64,000 bases of DNA from positions 620,001 through 684,000 of the forward strand of contig NC_005956.1 in the NCBI RefSeq assembly GCF_000046705.1, written 5' to 3'. The stretch comes from Bartonella henselae str. Houston-1. Lineage in GTDB: Bacteria > Pseudomonadota > Alphaproteobacteria > Rhizobiales > Rhizobiaceae. A program made the translations under genes and the position numbers. The notes beneath the pieces are model-generated. The model was not told the origin of the DNA. It did not search any database and saw only the letters and a program-made list of their open reading frames with translations. Below, piece by piece: positions 1 to 9,627 of this stretch; the first letter of the stretch is position 1, and each line of letters begins with the position of its first letter.

Positions 1-165
1 GTTTTTGCGAATACGATAAGCGAGGGGACGAAGACCCCAATTTTCTACACGCCCAACTTTTCCACCGTACGTTTCAATGACACCCTTGTAGATATTCAAA
101 AGTTCATCAACTTGCTGCGGTGCAATATCTTGTCGGGCAAGGAACATATGTTCATAAAGAGCCAT
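1..165 (-). CDS. rpsF: 30S ribosomal protein S6, 3' end cut off by window edge
   Basis: The reverse strand reads [20 protein letters not shown] from an ATG at 165, the typical S6 N-terminus, followed by the conserved YGGKV and [15 protein letters not shown] segment. S6 binds the central domain of 16S rRNA together with S18 in the small subunit platform. Only the first 55 codons lie inside the window; the C-terminal part and the usual partner rpsR would lie to the left. The gene is divergent from the PAP2/fabD block. Confidence 0.95.
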   Translation of the reverse strand, partial: MALYEHMFLARQDIAPQQVDELLNIYKGVIETYGGKVGRVENWGLRPLAYRIRKN

Positions 166-515
166 TGTTTTGCCTTTCTTCAATTAAACTTTACCGGTTT
201 TAGCGCAAAGCCTCTGCGACTTGTCTTTTTTGGAAATCCAAAGAAGAAAGGACGCGTTTACAATTCGAGACATTCGAGAGCGAAGATACGGGAGGTCGGA
301 AATATTGCATTTCCTACTGGTAATTTTCAGTCCTCCGTTCAATCTCCAGCCAAAATGCCGGTAACGAACGTTCGGTATTTACAGCTTATCTTTTAAAATA
401 GCAAGTTTATGCTCATAAAAAATGTGATTTATTAAATCTTGATATATTTTTTATACAGTTTGCTCTTCTTATGAAAAGACAATGCTATAAAATTATAAGA
501 AGGAAGGAGAAAAGA
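166..515. promoter_or_regulatory. Divergent intergenic region, rpsF / PAP2 gene
   Basis: These 350 bases separate the divergent rpsF and PAP2 phosphatase genes and should hold promoters for both directions. I see no conserved coding content and no strong terminator. A purine-rich AAGGAAGGAG at about 500-509 sits just before the ATG at 516 and serves as its ribosome binding site. The promoter role is inferred only from gene orientation. Confidence 0.4.
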
Positions 516-1103
516 ATGGATTTTTTAAACCAGATTGATGTTGCACTTTTTGAAATGTTTGCTAGTCATCATCAATCATGGTCTGTCTTAGTTTTGTTTA
601 GTGTTTTTTGTGCAAAGTTTTTAATTTATATTATACCACTACATCTTTGTGCATTGTGGTTTTGCGGTGGGGATAGGGAACGACGCGTAGTGCTCAGCAT
701 TTGTGTGAGCATTTGTATGGCTCTTTTTATAGGTTATCTGATTTCCCTTGTTTATTTACGTCCACGCCCTTTTGTTGTGGGTTTGACAACGCCACTGATT
801 AAGCATCGTGCAACAGCTTCTTTTCCTAGTAATCATGCCTTAACTATTTCTTCTTATATGGCGTGTTTCTATTTTTATAGATACAAAATTGCTTCTCGGT
901 TTGCAGCGATATTTTTATGTTTGATTTGTTGGGGGCGTATCTTTGTTGGCGTACATTATCCCTTTGATATTTTGGCTGGTACAATTTTGGGAAGCCTTAT
1001 AAGTTGGGGGGTCATTCAGTTTATGGTACCATACTTTCCTCAGTTTTTATATCAAATTCCGCCATTAAAATATAATTTTAAGAGGGATATTCGTTCCAAA
1101 TAA
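516..1103 (+). CDS. PAP2-family membrane phosphatase (probable undecaprenyl-diphosphatase)
   Basis: A 195-residue protein with several hydrophobic segments and the three PAP2 signatures in order: an RPRPF motif after a membrane helix, PSNHA (catalytic His), and GRIFVGVHYPFD, which supplies the distal His-Asp. Family members remove phosphate from undecaprenyl pyrophosphate or related lipids at the outer face of the inner membrane, recycling the carrier for peptidoglycan and O-antigen. The ATG at 516 is preferred over upstream codons because AAGGAAGGAG lies 6-7 bases before it. It precedes the fatty-acid genes on the same strand. Substrate choice (BcrC-like, lipid A or phosphatidylglycerophosphate) cannot be decided from sequence alone. 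Confidence 0.8.
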   Translation: MDFLNQIDVALFEMFASHHQSWSVLVLFSVFCAKFLIYIIPLHLCALWFCGGDRERRVVLSICVSICMALFIGYLISLVYLRPRPFVVGLTTPLIKHRATASFPSNHALTISSYMACFYFYRYKIASRFAAIFLCLICWGRIFVGVHYPFDILAGTILGSLISWGVIQFMVPYFPQFLYQIPPLKYNFKRDIRSK

Positions 1104-1179
1104 AGTACTTTATCTTGATTTGTGCTCATAAATAAGTTCAAAAGAAAACAATTTCATTGAACAATTTAGGAGTCGATTG

Positions 1180-2124
1180 ATGGGTGCAGCTTTTACTTTT
1201 CCAGGGCAGGGGAGTCAGCTTATTGGTATGGGAAAAGTTCTTACAGAGCAATTTGTTGCAGCGCGAATGGTTTTTGAGGAAGTGGATGATGCTTTAAGTG
1301 AAAAATTATCAGATATCATTTTTGAAGGGCCAGCAGATGTTTTAACGTTAACAGCAAATGCGCAACCAGCTTTAATGGCTGTATCCATGGCAGTTATTCG
1401 TGTGATGGAACAATTGGGGCTTAATGTAGAAAAAAAGGTAAAATTTGTTGCAGGCCATTCTTTAGGGGAATATTCGGCTCTTTGTGCTGCCGGTACATTT
1501 AGTCTTACTGATACGGCAAGGCTCTTGCGGATTCGTGGAAACGCTATGCAGGCTGCTGTTGCTGTTGGTGAAGGATCTATGGCAGCACTTATTGGTTTGG
1601 ATGAAAAAGATGTGGAAGAAATTTGTGAAATTGTTGCTGAGGAAGGACTCTGCCAGATAGCCAATGATAATGGTGGTGGGCAAATTGTTATTTCAGGTGA
1701 AGCAAAAGCAGTTGAGACAGCGGTAGAGGTTGCATCACAAAAAGGTGCTAAACGTGCTGTTCTCCTTCCTGTTTCTGCACCTTTTCATTCGGCTTTAATG
1801 CAACCTGCTGCCAATGCTATGAAGAATGCACTTTTGACTGTTAACAAAACAGCTCCTATTGTTCCTCTCATTGCCAATGTATCTGTTATACCAGAAAGTG
1901 ATCCAGAGCGTATTGTGTCGCTTCTTGTCCAACAAGTAACCGGGAGAGTGCGATGGCGTGAAACGATTGAGTGGATCAGTGCCAATGGAGTTAATACACT
2001 TTTTGAAATTGGTTCTGGGAAGGTATTAACAGGTTTAGCGCGTCGTATTAATAAGGATATAAAGGCATTGACAGTTGGGACAGCAGAGGAAATAGAAGCA
2101 GCACTACGGGTGCTTGGTGTTTAG
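1180..2124 (+). CDS. fabD: Malonyl-CoA:ACP transacylase
   Basis: A 314-residue FabD. GQGSQLIGMG lies near the N-terminus and the nucleophile elbow GHSLGEYSA at about residues 90-98 holds the catalytic Ser; the partner His is in PFHSALM near residue 200. It loads malonyl groups on to ACP in the cytoplasm for fatty-acid elongation. The AGGAG at 1168-1172 is 7 bases from the ATG at 1180, so I take that start rather than the adjacent TTG at 1177. It is followed after 19 bases by fabG, consistent with co-transcription. Confidence 0.96.
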   Translation: MGAAFTFPGQGSQLIGMGKVLTEQFVAARMVFEEVDDALSEKLSDIIFEGPADVLTLTANAQPALMAVSMAVIRVMEQLGLNVEKKVKFVAGHSLGEYSALCAAGTFSLTDTARLLRIRGNAMQAAVAVGEGSMAALIGLDEKDVEEICEIVAEEGLCQIANDNGGGQIVISGEAKAVETAVEVASQKGAKRAVLLPVSAPFHSALMQPAANAMKNALLTVNKTAPIVPLIANVSVIPESDPERIVSLLVQQVTGRVRWRETIEWISANGVNTLFEIGSGKVLTGLARRINKDIKALTVGTAEEIEAALRVLGV

Positions 2125-2143
2125 TCTTTAAGGAGTCTGAAAA

Positions 2144-2881
2144 ATGTTTAAATTAACAGGTCGTAAAGCTCTTGTGACGGGAGCAACGGGAGGAATTGGT
2201 GAGGCAATTGCGCGTTGTTTCCATGCACAAGGGGCAATTGTTGGGCTCCATGGAACACGTGAAGACAAGCTGAAAGAAATTGCTGCAGATTTAGGAAAAG
2301 ATGTTTTTGTGTTCTCTGCCAATCTTTCTGACCGTAAATCCATTAAGCAACTGGCTGAAGTTGCGGAAAGAGAAATGGAGGGTATCGATATCTTGGTTAA
2401 CAATGCTGGAATCACCCGAGATGGTCTTTTTGTTCGTATGCAGGATCAAGACTGGGATGATGTCTTAGCAGTCAATCTAACAGCTGCTTCTACTTTGACA
2501 CGTGAATTGATACATTCGATGATGCGCCGTCGCTACGGACGGATTATTAACATAACATCTATTGTTGGTGTTGTCGGAAATCCTGGGCAAACGAATTATT
2601 GTGCTGCAAAAGCTGGTTTGATAGGTTTTTCTAAAGCATTGGCACAAGAAATTGCTTCACGAAATATCACTGTCAATTGTATTGCTCCAGGATTCATTAA
2701 ATCTGCAATGACAGACAAACTGAATGAAAAGCAAAAAGAAGCTATTATGGCTATGATTCCAATGAAACGTATGGGAATAGGGGAAGAAATAGCTTTTGCT
2801 ACTGTTTATTTAGCGAGTGATGAAGCGGCATATCTGACAGGTCAAACACTTCATATCAATGGTGGGATGGCAATGATCTGA
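2144..2881 (+). CDS. fabG: 3-oxoacyl-ACP reductase
   Basis: A 245-residue short-chain dehydrogenase of normal FabG length. The NADPH-binding TGATGGIGEAIA lies at residues about 10-20, NNAG follows near residue 85, and the catalytic set is Ser in NITSIVG plus the YxxxK pair in NYCAAKAG. The C-terminus LTGQTLHINGG is typical of FabG. It reduces beta-ketoacyl-ACP in the elongation cycle. It sits between fabD and acpP in the standard rhizobial order, with a short RBS-bearing gap (AAGGAG) after fabD. Confidence 0.95.
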   Translation: MFKLTGRKALVTGATGGIGEAIARCFHAQGAIVGLHGTREDKLKEIAADLGKDVFVFSANLSDRKSIKQLAEVAEREMEGIDILVNNAGITRDGLFVRMQDQDWDDVLAVNLTAASTLTRELIHSMMRRRYGRIINITSIVGVVGNPGQTNYCAAKAGLIGFSKALAQEIASRNITVNCIAPGFIKSAMTDKLNEKQKEAIMAMIPMKRMGIGEEIAFATVYLASDEAAYLTGQTLHINGGMAMI

Positions 2882-3142
2882 GTATTTGCTTTATTCCACG
2901 TTGATTTATAAGTCGTATTATTTTAGATAGTGACGACTGAAATAGAAAAATCCATCTGTTTCTTTAAAAGGGTAGCTGATCAATTGATATCAGAATGTCA
3001 GATTGGTTTATTTTGTAGGGGATATCCACAGGATGTTTTAAATTGCTACTAAAATCTTTAGAATAAAGCATCTATTGCTTGATTAGATGATCTGATATAG
3101 CTAACCAAATTATAGGAAAATAATATAATCGAGGATTTCAAC

Positions 3143-3379
3143 ATGAGTGATACAGTAGAGCGCGTTAAGAAAATTATCGTAGAGCATCTTGGGGTTAATG
3201 CAGATAAGGTAGTAGAAGATGCGAGCTTTATCGATGATCTAGGAGCAGATAGCCTTGATACGGTCGAGCTCGTTATGGCTTTTGAAGAAGAATTTGGTGT
3301 AGAAATCCCAGATGAGGCTGCTGAAACGATTTTCACAGTGGGTGATGCAGTAAAGTTTATTGATAAAGCTTCTGCATAA
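3143..3379 (+). CDS. acpP: Acyl carrier protein
   Basis: A 78-residue acidic protein with the phosphopantetheine site [10 protein letters not shown], the modified Ser being near residue 38. It carries growing acyl chains between FabD, FabG, FabF and the lipid A and phospholipid acyltransferases. A GAGG lies before the ATG. The 261-base gap upstream is longer than other gaps in this block and may carry an extra promoter, as acpP often needs high expression; that is inference. Confidence 0.97.
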   Translation: MSDTVERVKKIIVEHLGVNADKVVEDASFIDDLGADSLDTVELVMAFEEEFGVEIPDEAAETIFTVGDAVKFIDKASA

Positions 3380-3489
3380 TTTCTAAAAGGCAAAGGTGTA
3401 AAGTTTAAGATGCTTTTGCCTATATTCTTTGGGGGCTATTTTGAGAAGAGAGCTTTGAAGAGTAAATCTCAATTCAGGGTTGCAAAGTC

Positions 3490-4752
3490 ATGAGGCGTGT
3501 TGTTATTACTGGTTTAGGATTGGTATCTCCATTAGCTGGTGATGTCGAGTATAGTTGGAAACGACTTCTTGAAGGAAAAAGTGGTGTTCGACGCATTACT
3601 GAATTTGATGTATCCGACTTATCGTGCCAGATTGCTGCGCGTATCCCCGTAGGGGATGGTACAAATGGTACATATAATGCTGATTTGCATATGGAATCCA
3701 AGGAGCAGCGTAAGGTTGATGCATTTATTGTTTATGCAATTGCAGCCGCTGACCAAGCACTTGCAGATGCTGAGTGGTTTCCCAAGAGTGATGAAGACCA
3801 GATTTGCACAGGTGTGTTAATTGGTTCGGGTATTGGTGGCATTGAAGGGATTGTTGAGGCTGGTTATACGCTTCGTGATAAAGGTCCACGGCGTATTTCT
3901 CCTTTTTTTATTCCAGGACGTTTGATTAATCTTGCTTCTGGTTATGTATCTATTAAATATGGTTTGCGTGGTCCTAATCATTCGGTTGTAACGGCCTGTT
4001 CAACAGGTGCACATGCCATTGGTGATGCAGCACGTTTGATTGCGTTGGGTGATGCAGATGTGATGCTAGCAGGTGGCACTGAATCCCCGATAAATCGAAT
4101 ATCTCTTGCTGGTTTTTCTGCTTGTCGAGCTCTTTCTACTTGTCGTAATGATGATCCTGAACGGGCATCACGTCCTTATGATGTTGATCGTGATGGTTTT
4201 GTGATGGGGGAAGGAGCAGCGATTGTTGTTTTAGAAGAGCTTGAACATGCAAAAAAACGAGGTGCTCGTATTTATGCTGAGATTATTGGCTATGGTCTAT
4301 CTGGTGACGCTTACCACATTACAGCACCTTCAGAGAGTGGTGAAGGTGCGCAGCGTAGTATGATGGCTGCTCTTAAGCGTGCACAAGTGAATGTAAGCGA
4401 ACTTGATTACATTAATGCTCACGGTACATCGACGATGGCTGATGTTATAGAATTGGCTGCTGTTGAGCGTGTTTTGGGCTATTATGCACCACAAGTATCC
4501 ATGTCATCAACAAAGTCATCTATAGGACATTTACTTGGTGCAGCTGGTGCAGCTGAGGCTATTTTTTGTGTTTTAGCTATACGAGATAATATAGCTCCAG
4601 CAACACTTAATCTTGAAAATCCATCAATTGAAACGAAAATTGACCTTGTTCCACATAAACCGCGCGAGCGAAAAATTGATACAGTTCTATCCAATTCTTT
4701 TGGATTTGGTGGAACAAATGCGTCTTTAGTGATGCGGCGTTTTTCGGAATAA
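3490..4752 (+). CDS. fabF: 3-oxoacyl-ACP synthase II
   Basis: A 420-residue condensing enzyme. The active-site Cys is in TACSTGAHAIGD, the first catalytic His in NAHGTST and the second in SIGHLLGAAGAAEA; the C-terminal GFGGTNASL loop is present. It condenses malonyl-ACP with acyl-ACP. Two FabF-type lineages exist in rhizobia; position directly after acpP and before mltG supports ordinary FabF. The segment after NAHGTST reads MADVIELAAVERV, slightly divergent from the usual P-x-GD-x-E sequence, but the fold motifs are intact. Confidence 0.93.
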   Translation: MRRVVITGLGLVSPLAGDVEYSWKRLLEGKSGVRRITEFDVSDLSCQIAARIPVGDGTNGTYNADLHMESKEQRKVDAFIVYAIAAADQALADAEWFPKSDEDQICTGVLIGSGIGGIEGIVEAGYTLRDKGPRRISPFFIPGRLINLASGYVSIKYGLRGPNHSVVTACSTGAHAIGDAARLIALGDADVMLAGGTESPINRISLAGFSACRALSTCRNDDPERASRPYDVDRDGFVMGEGAAIVVLEELEHAKKRGARIYAEIIGYGLSGDAYHITAPSESGEGAQRSMMAALKRAQVNVSELDYINAHGTSTMADVIELAAVERVLGYYAPQVSMSSTKSSIGHLLGAAGAAEAIFCVLAIRDNIAPATLNLENPSIETKIDLVPHKPRERKIDTVLSNSFGFGGTNASLVMRRFSE

Positions 4753-4862
4753 TAAATATTTTTTATTTGTTTCTATATTTTATACTTTATTATAAAATTA
4801 TTAAAAATATTAAATGAGAGATTATATTTATAAGTACCTAAAAATTATTGAGGTTGATAGTT

Positions 4863-5969
4863 GTGTCCGATGTGAACAATCAAAGGCTCCTGAAGGACGT
4901 AGATGATTCCTCTTCGAATCATATAATAAATAATAAGTTTTTATTAGCAAAGAAACGAAAGAAGTCGTTTATTGTTCGTAATCCGTTAGTTATTCTCGGT
5001 CATTTTTTTCTGATGCTTATTGTGGTTTTTATTTTGGCCATAAGTATTCCTCTTTATATTGGAAAAAGTATTTTTGAAGGAAAAGGGATAACAGAGAAAG
5101 AACAAGTTGTCCTTATCTATCCTGGAACAGGAATTCGTGAAATTGCTTCACTTCTTGAAAAACGTGGTTTCATTCGATCATCTGATGTTTTTGTTTATGG
5201 GGTTGGTTACCATCAAAAAACAACAGATCTTAAGGCTGGTGAATATTTAATTCCAGCATATGCTTCGATGCGGGATATTATGGATATCCTAGTGAAAGGA
5301 AAATCTATTGAGTACACATTTACAGTACCAGAAGGTTTGACGGTTCAACAAGTTTTCGATCGATTAGCGGCTAATGAAATTTTAATTGGGGATCTTCCAA
5401 AAGTTTTGCCTCCAGAGGGTAGCTTGATGACGGATACTGTTCATTTCATTCGGGGAACAACGCGTAAAGAAATTATAAACAGGTTGCGCGAAGGACAGAC
5501 AAAACTCATTCATGCTATATGGGCTACACGCTCACCTGATTTGCCAATCAAGTCCATTGACGAATTTGTTATATTGGCATCAATTGTTGAGAAAGAAACA
5601 GGAATTGCAGCAGAGCGACCGAAAGTTGCTGCGGTGTTTTATAACCGTCTTGCAAAACATATGCGTCTTCAATCTGATCCAACAGTAATTTATGGTCTCT
5701 TTGGTGGGAAAGGACTGCCATCCGGTCGTGCAATTTACCGTTCAGATCTTGAGAAGGAAACACCATATAATACGTATAAAATTAAGGGGTTGCCACCAAC
5801 AGCTATTGCGAATCCAGGTAGAGATTCTTTGAAAGCGGTGGCGCATTCACCGAGCAGTGATGTGCTCTATTTTGTAGCTGATGGTTCTGGAGGGCATGTT
5901 TTTTCTAGAACTTTGGAGGAACATAATATAAATGTCCGCAAATGGCGTGCATTAAAAGCAACACATTAA
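4863..5969 (+). CDS. mltG: Endolytic peptidoglycan transglycosylase
   Basis: A 368-residue YceG-like protein: an N-terminal cytoplasmic stretch, one membrane helix at about residues 45-68, a LysM-like region, then the MltG catalytic domain with ASIVEKETG (catalytic Glu), LQSDPTVIYG and the C-terminal TAIANPGRDSLKAV. It cuts nascent glycan strands at the inner membrane and sets their length. GAGG at 4850-4853 lies 9 bases before a GTG at 4863, so I use GTG rather than the TTG at 4848. It follows fabF and precedes gmk. Confidence 0.92.
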   Translation: MSDVNNQRLLKDVDDSSSNHIINNKFLLAKKRKKSFIVRNPLVILGHFFLMLIVVFILAISIPLYIGKSIFEGKGITEKEQVVLIYPGTGIREIASLLEKRGFIRSSDVFVYGVGYHQKTTDLKAGEYLIPAYASMRDIMDILVKGKSIEYTFTVPEGLTVQQVFDRLAANEILIGDLPKVLPPEGSLMTDTVHFIRGTTRKEIINRLREGQTKLIHAIWATRSPDLPIKSIDEFVILASIVEKETGIAAERPKVAAVFYNRLAKHMRLQSDPTVIYGLFGGKGLPSGRAIYRSDLEKETPYNTYKIKGLPPTAIANPGRDSLKAVAHSPSSDVLYFVADGSGGHVFSRTLEEHNINVRKWRALKATH

Positions 5970-6034
5970 TTTTTTGGGAGACTTTAGAAAGCATGTTATT
6001 GAAGTTTGAAGAAAAGTTAAAAAAGTAGAACGAT

Positions 6035-6703
6035 ATGGTGACCTTCTTTGAAAATGAATTGAGTGCTAAAAAAAGAAATCAACGTCGCGGTTTTTTATTT
6101 ATTCTCTCTTCACCTTCAGGAGCTGGTAAATCAACCCTTTCTCGGTTACTTTTGAAAGATGGAAAATTAGAACTTTCTATAAGTATGACAACACGGCAAA
6201 AACGTCCAAGTGAAGTGGATGGCCTTCATTATCATTTTATTTCAAAGAAAGAGTTTAAACGTAAGCGCGATGGTAATGAGTTTATTGAATGGGCAGAAGT
6301 TCATGGAAATTATTATGGCACTTTACGTGAGAGCGTTGAAAACGTGTTGAGTACTGGTAGAGATATGTTATTTGATATTGATTATCAAGGCACAAAACAG
6401 CTTCAAAAAAAGATGCCAGGAGATACTGTTTCTGTTTTTATTCTTCCACCGTCAATGAAAGAGCTTATTTCACGTTTATATCGTCGAGCAGAAGATAGCC
6501 AAGATATCATCAATTTACGCTTGAAAAATGCACGAACAGAAATGCAGCATTGGCGTTCTTATGATTATGTAATTATTAATGAAAATTTAAATCAATCCGT
6601 GTCACTTATTAAATCGATTTATTTAGCGGAAACAGTAAAACGCGAACGATGTTTCTTTCTTGAGCCTTTTATTAATGGGCTTATTGCTGAAAAGATTGAT
6701 TAA
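6035..6703 (+). CDS. gmk: Guanylate kinase
   Basis: A 222-residue GMP kinase with a P-loop [11 protein letters not shown] at about residues 25-35, the GMP-binding [17 protein letters not shown] segment, and the [14 protein letters not shown] motif. It converts GMP to GDP with ATP in the cytoplasm. It follows mltG with a 65-base gap. In many related bacteria a YicC-family gene lies between mltG and gmk; none is present here, only an 11-codon open stretch at about 5994. It ends 39 bases before the end of convergent rsmA. Confidence 0.95.
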   Translation: MVTFFENELSAKKRNQRRGFLFILSSPSGAGKSTLSRLLLKDGKLELSISMTTRQKRPSEVDGLHYHFISKKEFKRKRDGNEFIEWAEVHGNYYGTLRESVENVLSTGRDMLFDIDYQGTKQLQKKMPGDTVSVFILPPSMKELISRLYRRAEDSQDIINLRLKNARTEMQHWRSYDYVIINENLNQSVSLIKSIYLAETVKRERCFFLEPFINGLIAEKID

Positions 6704-6741
6704 TCTCCTTATCGTTTTGAAAAAGAATAAAATTACGCTTT

Positions 6742-7572
6742 TTAGATCACCAAATTAGCTAAAGTCACAAATTCGGAAATTTCAAGCGTTTCCGCACGGC
6801 GTGTTTCATCGATTCCAGCTTTTTCTAAAAGTACTTCACCTCCAAGTGTTTTAAGATTTTGGCGAAGCATTTTTCGTCTTTGTCCAAAAGCAGTTTTTGT
6901 TACAAAGCTTAATTTTTGTGCGGAGCAGGTGAGAGGTTGTGTTCGCGGAATGATATGAACAACAGAAGAAGTTATTTTGGGTGCTGGTATGAAGGCCTGA
7001 GGAGGTACGTCAAAAGCAATTTTAGCAATGGTACGCCATCCGGTTAAGACACTCAAACGTCCATAATGGGCGGATTGAGGTTTTGCCGTAATACGTTGCG
7101 CAACTTCACGTTGAAACATCAATGTCATTGATTCATAAAAAGGAGGCCATGGTTCAGCCAACAGCCAATTTAACAAGAGTTGTGTTCCAATATTATAAGG
7201 AAGATTTGCAATAATACGTGGTTTTTCTGGAGATATTTCAAACAGTTTTGAAAAATCTTGTTTTAAAGCATCATTACAAATGATTTTTAGTTTTTGTGGA
7301 TAATGTTTTTCTATCTCTAAGAGAGCTGGTATACAACGCTCATCACGCTCTATTGCTGTTACAATGGCACCTTTTGCAAGCAATGCGCGTGTCAGACCTC
7401 CAGGACCTGGGCCCACTTCAATAACGGGTTTTCCTTCTATATTTCCTGCTTGATGAGCAATTTTAGATGTTAAATTAAGATCAAAAAGAAAATTTTGGCC
7501 TAAGGATTTATGCGCTTGCAATCCATATGTATTAATGACCTCACGAAGAGGAGGGAGACTATCTATTGGCAT
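6742..7572 (-). CDS. rsmA: 16S rRNA A1518/A1519 dimethyltransferase
   Basis: A 276-residue KsgA/RsmA. Motifs are SLGQNFLFD, the SAM-binding [16 protein letters not shown] and the catalytic [11 protein letters not shown], with a C-terminal [10 protein letters not shown] segment. It dimethylates two adjacent adenines in helix 45 of 16S rRNA during small-subunit maturation. Its start overlaps the end of pdxA by 10 bases, a linkage common in proteobacteria, so it is the last gene of the lptF operon. It converges with gmk. Confidence 0.95.
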   Translation of the reverse strand: MPIDSLPPLREVINTYGLQAHKSLGQNFLFDLNLTSKIAHQAGNIEGKPVIEVGPGPGGLTRALLAKGAIVTAIERDERCIPALLEIEKHYPQKLKIICNDALKQDFSKLFEISPEKPRIIANLPYNIGTQLLLNWLLAEPWPPFYESMTLMFQREVAQRITAKPQSAHYGRLSVLTGWRTIAKIAFDVPPQAFIPAPKITSSVVHIIPRTQPLTCSAQKLSFVTKTAFGQRRKMLRQNLKTLGGEVLLEKAGIDETRRAETLEISEFVTLANLVI

Positions 7573-8576
7573 GGTGTAAAACTATTTTCCGCCAGTTGAT
7601 GTGCAAGTTTAAGAGCAGAAATAAAGCTTTCAGGAGAGGCAATCCCTTTAGCAGCAATATCAAAAGCAGTTCCATGATCTGGAGAAGTACGAATAAATGG
7701 GAGCCCTAAAGTGATATTGACAGTGGTATCAAAGTCCAATGTCTTAACAGGGATAAGGGCTTGATCATGATACATACAAAGGGCAACATCATATGCTTTT
7801 CGTGCGCACTCATGGAACATTGTATCGGCAGGCAAGGGACCTACAATATTAAGTCCTTTATTTTTAAGAGTTTCAATAGCAGGAATGATAATTTCAATAT
7901 CTTCTTTTCCTATTGCTCCTTCTTCTCCAGCATGAGGATTAAGTCCAGCAACAGCTAGACGAGGTGAAATTATTTTAAATCGCGTTCTTAAGTCTTTTTC
8001 AGTAATGAGTGCTGTTTGGACGATTAAATGGTGGGTAAGATGTGAGGGAACTTTCTTGAATGGAATATGAACAGTAATAGGCACGGTCTTTAATCGAGGT
8101 CCAGATAACATCATAACTGGATGATAATATTTATCGGAAGCTTGATGGGCTAAATCGGCTAACAACTCTGTATGACCGGGAAATTCAAATCCAGCATCAT
8201 AAAGGCTTTTTTTTGCAATAGGACAAGTGACGAGTGCACAAGCATGACCACTTTGAATCAACTGAACGCCGCGTTTGATCGCTTCAATTATTCCAGCAGC
8301 ATTTTCATGTGAAGGTAATCCTAGTTGATCACTTTGCCGGTTTTTTAAAGGTATTACGGGAAGAGCTTCTTGGAAGTTTTTTACAGGATTATCTGTTAAA
8401 ACAGCTTCTACTTTGACGTCAATCTGTAAGAAATGCGCACGTGCACGAATAACATCTGGGTCAGCGATAAGAACAAAAGGCGGAATTTGACGTGTGGCAC
8501 GCAAATTCCACGCTTTTAGTGCTATTTCAGGACCAATTCCGGCAGGATCACCACCACTAACAACAAGTACATCCAT
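7563..8576 (-). CDS. pdxA: 4-hydroxythreonine-4-phosphate dehydrogenase
   Basis: A 337-residue PdxA. It opens with [16 protein letters not shown], has the GHTELLA metal and substrate loop, [15 protein letters not shown], and the C-terminal [11 protein letters not shown] and [11 protein letters not shown] signatures. It makes the aminoketone precursor of pyridoxal phosphate. Its ATG at 8576 overlaps the stop of the SurA-like gene as TAATG, and its 3' end overlaps rsmA, so the three are probably translated together. Confidence 0.95.
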   Translation of the reverse strand: MDVLVVSGGDPAGIGPEIALKAWNLRATRQIPPFVLIADPDVIRARAHFLQIDVKVEAVLTDNPVKNFQEALPVIPLKNRQSDQLGLPSHENAAGIIEAIKRGVQLIQSGHACALVTCPIAKKSLYDAGFEFPGHTELLADLAHQASDKYYHPVMMLSGPRLKTVPITVHIPFKKVPSHLTHHLIVQTALITEKDLRTRFKIISPRLAVAGLNPHAGEEGAIGKEDIEIIIPAIETLKNKGLNIVGPLPADTMFHECARKAYDVALCMYHDQALIPVKTLDFDTTVNITLGLPFIRTSPDHGTAFDIAAKGIASPESFISALKLAHQLAENSFTPCQ

Positions 8577-9544
8577 TATGAACTTTTAATACGCGCCACC
8601 TGCCGCAATTCTTTTAAATATTTCTCACTTAAGATTTCAAGTTCTTGCGGGCTTTTTTGTTTATTATCTTGAAGGGAAAAAATGAGTCTAGCAACATAAT
8701 CATCAGAAACTCTTTTTATTTTGCAGACAGCAATTGCTTCAATTCCATCAGCTGTTTCTTGCAATTGTGTCATTTTTCCAGCAGGTGTTATACGAATAGC
8801 CTGTTCCCACTCTCTGGGAAGCTGAGGTTCAAGAAATTTTCCTAAGTTTCGGACAGTAACATCTAAAATGCCCTTTGCTTGCTTTGAAGTGTTAGCACAT
8901 CCTTGGAAATGTGCGCGGAAATTATTCGCTTCTCTTTGGCGTCTTTCAAAGATTTCTGAACGGCGATGCGCAGGAATGACAAAAATAATGCGCTGTAGTG
9001 TATACTCATTTGTTGAAGGTTTGACACCACCATTTTTTAATATTCTGCGTACAGCTTCTTGTTCGCTGATCATACCTGTTTCAGCTTGATAACGTGCATT
9101 AACAAGACGCCCCCATCCTAATTGTCCACGGATGTAATCCTTAAAGTGTTGTACGGTGATATCATTGTCTATTAGGATCTGGTTGAGTTGATCAACAGTC
9201 ATATTATTTTGTGCTGCAAAGTTTTTAAAAGCACTCTCAACTTCATTATTGCTTACCTCAATATTACGGCGCTTTATTTCGATATTTTTGAGGACTTCAT
9301 TGATAAGTTCATTTTTAGCTTGTTCAGAGAGATTTCCTTGCTTTTGTTGCAGTCTGAGAAAAGCTGCTCGTCTTTGAATATCGTAATTTGTTATAGGTTT
9401 GCCATTGACTGTAACAACAATGACAGTCTGCGCAAAGGTCGACGGAATTTCACTAACCAGCAGGTTGCTTATGCTCAAAGGTACGATACAAAATAAAGTA
9501 AGAATATGCTTTTTCAATTTGTTCATATAATTAGGCTTTCGCAT
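8576..9544 (-). CDS. SurA-like periplasmic chaperone / peptidyl-prolyl isomerase
   Basis: A 322-residue exported protein. After a hydrophobic leader ending near TFAQ comes the SurA N-terminal chaperone domain (VVTVNGKPITNYDIQRR, then NELINEVLKNIEIKRR), followed by a parvulin-like region around the conserved basic segment HRRSEIFERRQ. Such proteins escort outer-membrane proteins, LptD being a classic SurA client, and it lies directly downstream of lptD. Only one parvulin-like domain seems present, fewer than the two of E. coli SurA. The alternative start at 9526 (MNKLKK) is possible. Confidence 0.82.
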   Translation of the reverse strand: MRKPNYMNKLKKHILTLFCIVPLSISNLLVSEIPSTFAQTVIVVTVNGKPITNYDIQRRAAFLRLQQKQGNLSEQAKNELINEVLKNIEIKRRNIEVSNNEVESAFKNFAAQNNMTVDQLNQILIDNDITVQHFKDYIRGQLGWGRLVNARYQAETGMISEQEAVRRILKNGGVKPSTNEYTLQRIIFVIPAHRRSEIFERRQREANNFRAHFQGCANTSKQAKGILDVTVRNLGKFLEPQLPREWEQAIRITPAGKMTQLQETADGIEAIAVCKIKRVSDDYVARLIFSLQDNKQKSPQELEILSEKYLKELRQVARIKSS

Positions 9545-9627
9545 TGTTTATCAATTCTCACCGATGACTTAAAATATACGTTTTTTTTTATAAAAACAAT
9601 GGTAAGTTATATCACCTATAATTCTCC

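Noticed and set aside
112-396. 94-codon plus-strand open frame over the start of rpsF
   Set aside because: It overlaps rpsF antisense and then AT-rich intergenic sequence, has no RBS and its product has no protein-like pattern.
1215-1664. 149-codon minus-strand open frame inside fabD
   Set aside because: Antisense shadow of a well supported enzyme gene; composition follows the codon pattern of fabD read backwards.
6718-6745. AAAAAG/CTTTTT pair between convergent gmk and rsmA as a bidirectional terminator
   Set aside because: Only six mostly A-T pairs with a long loop; not stable enough to support.
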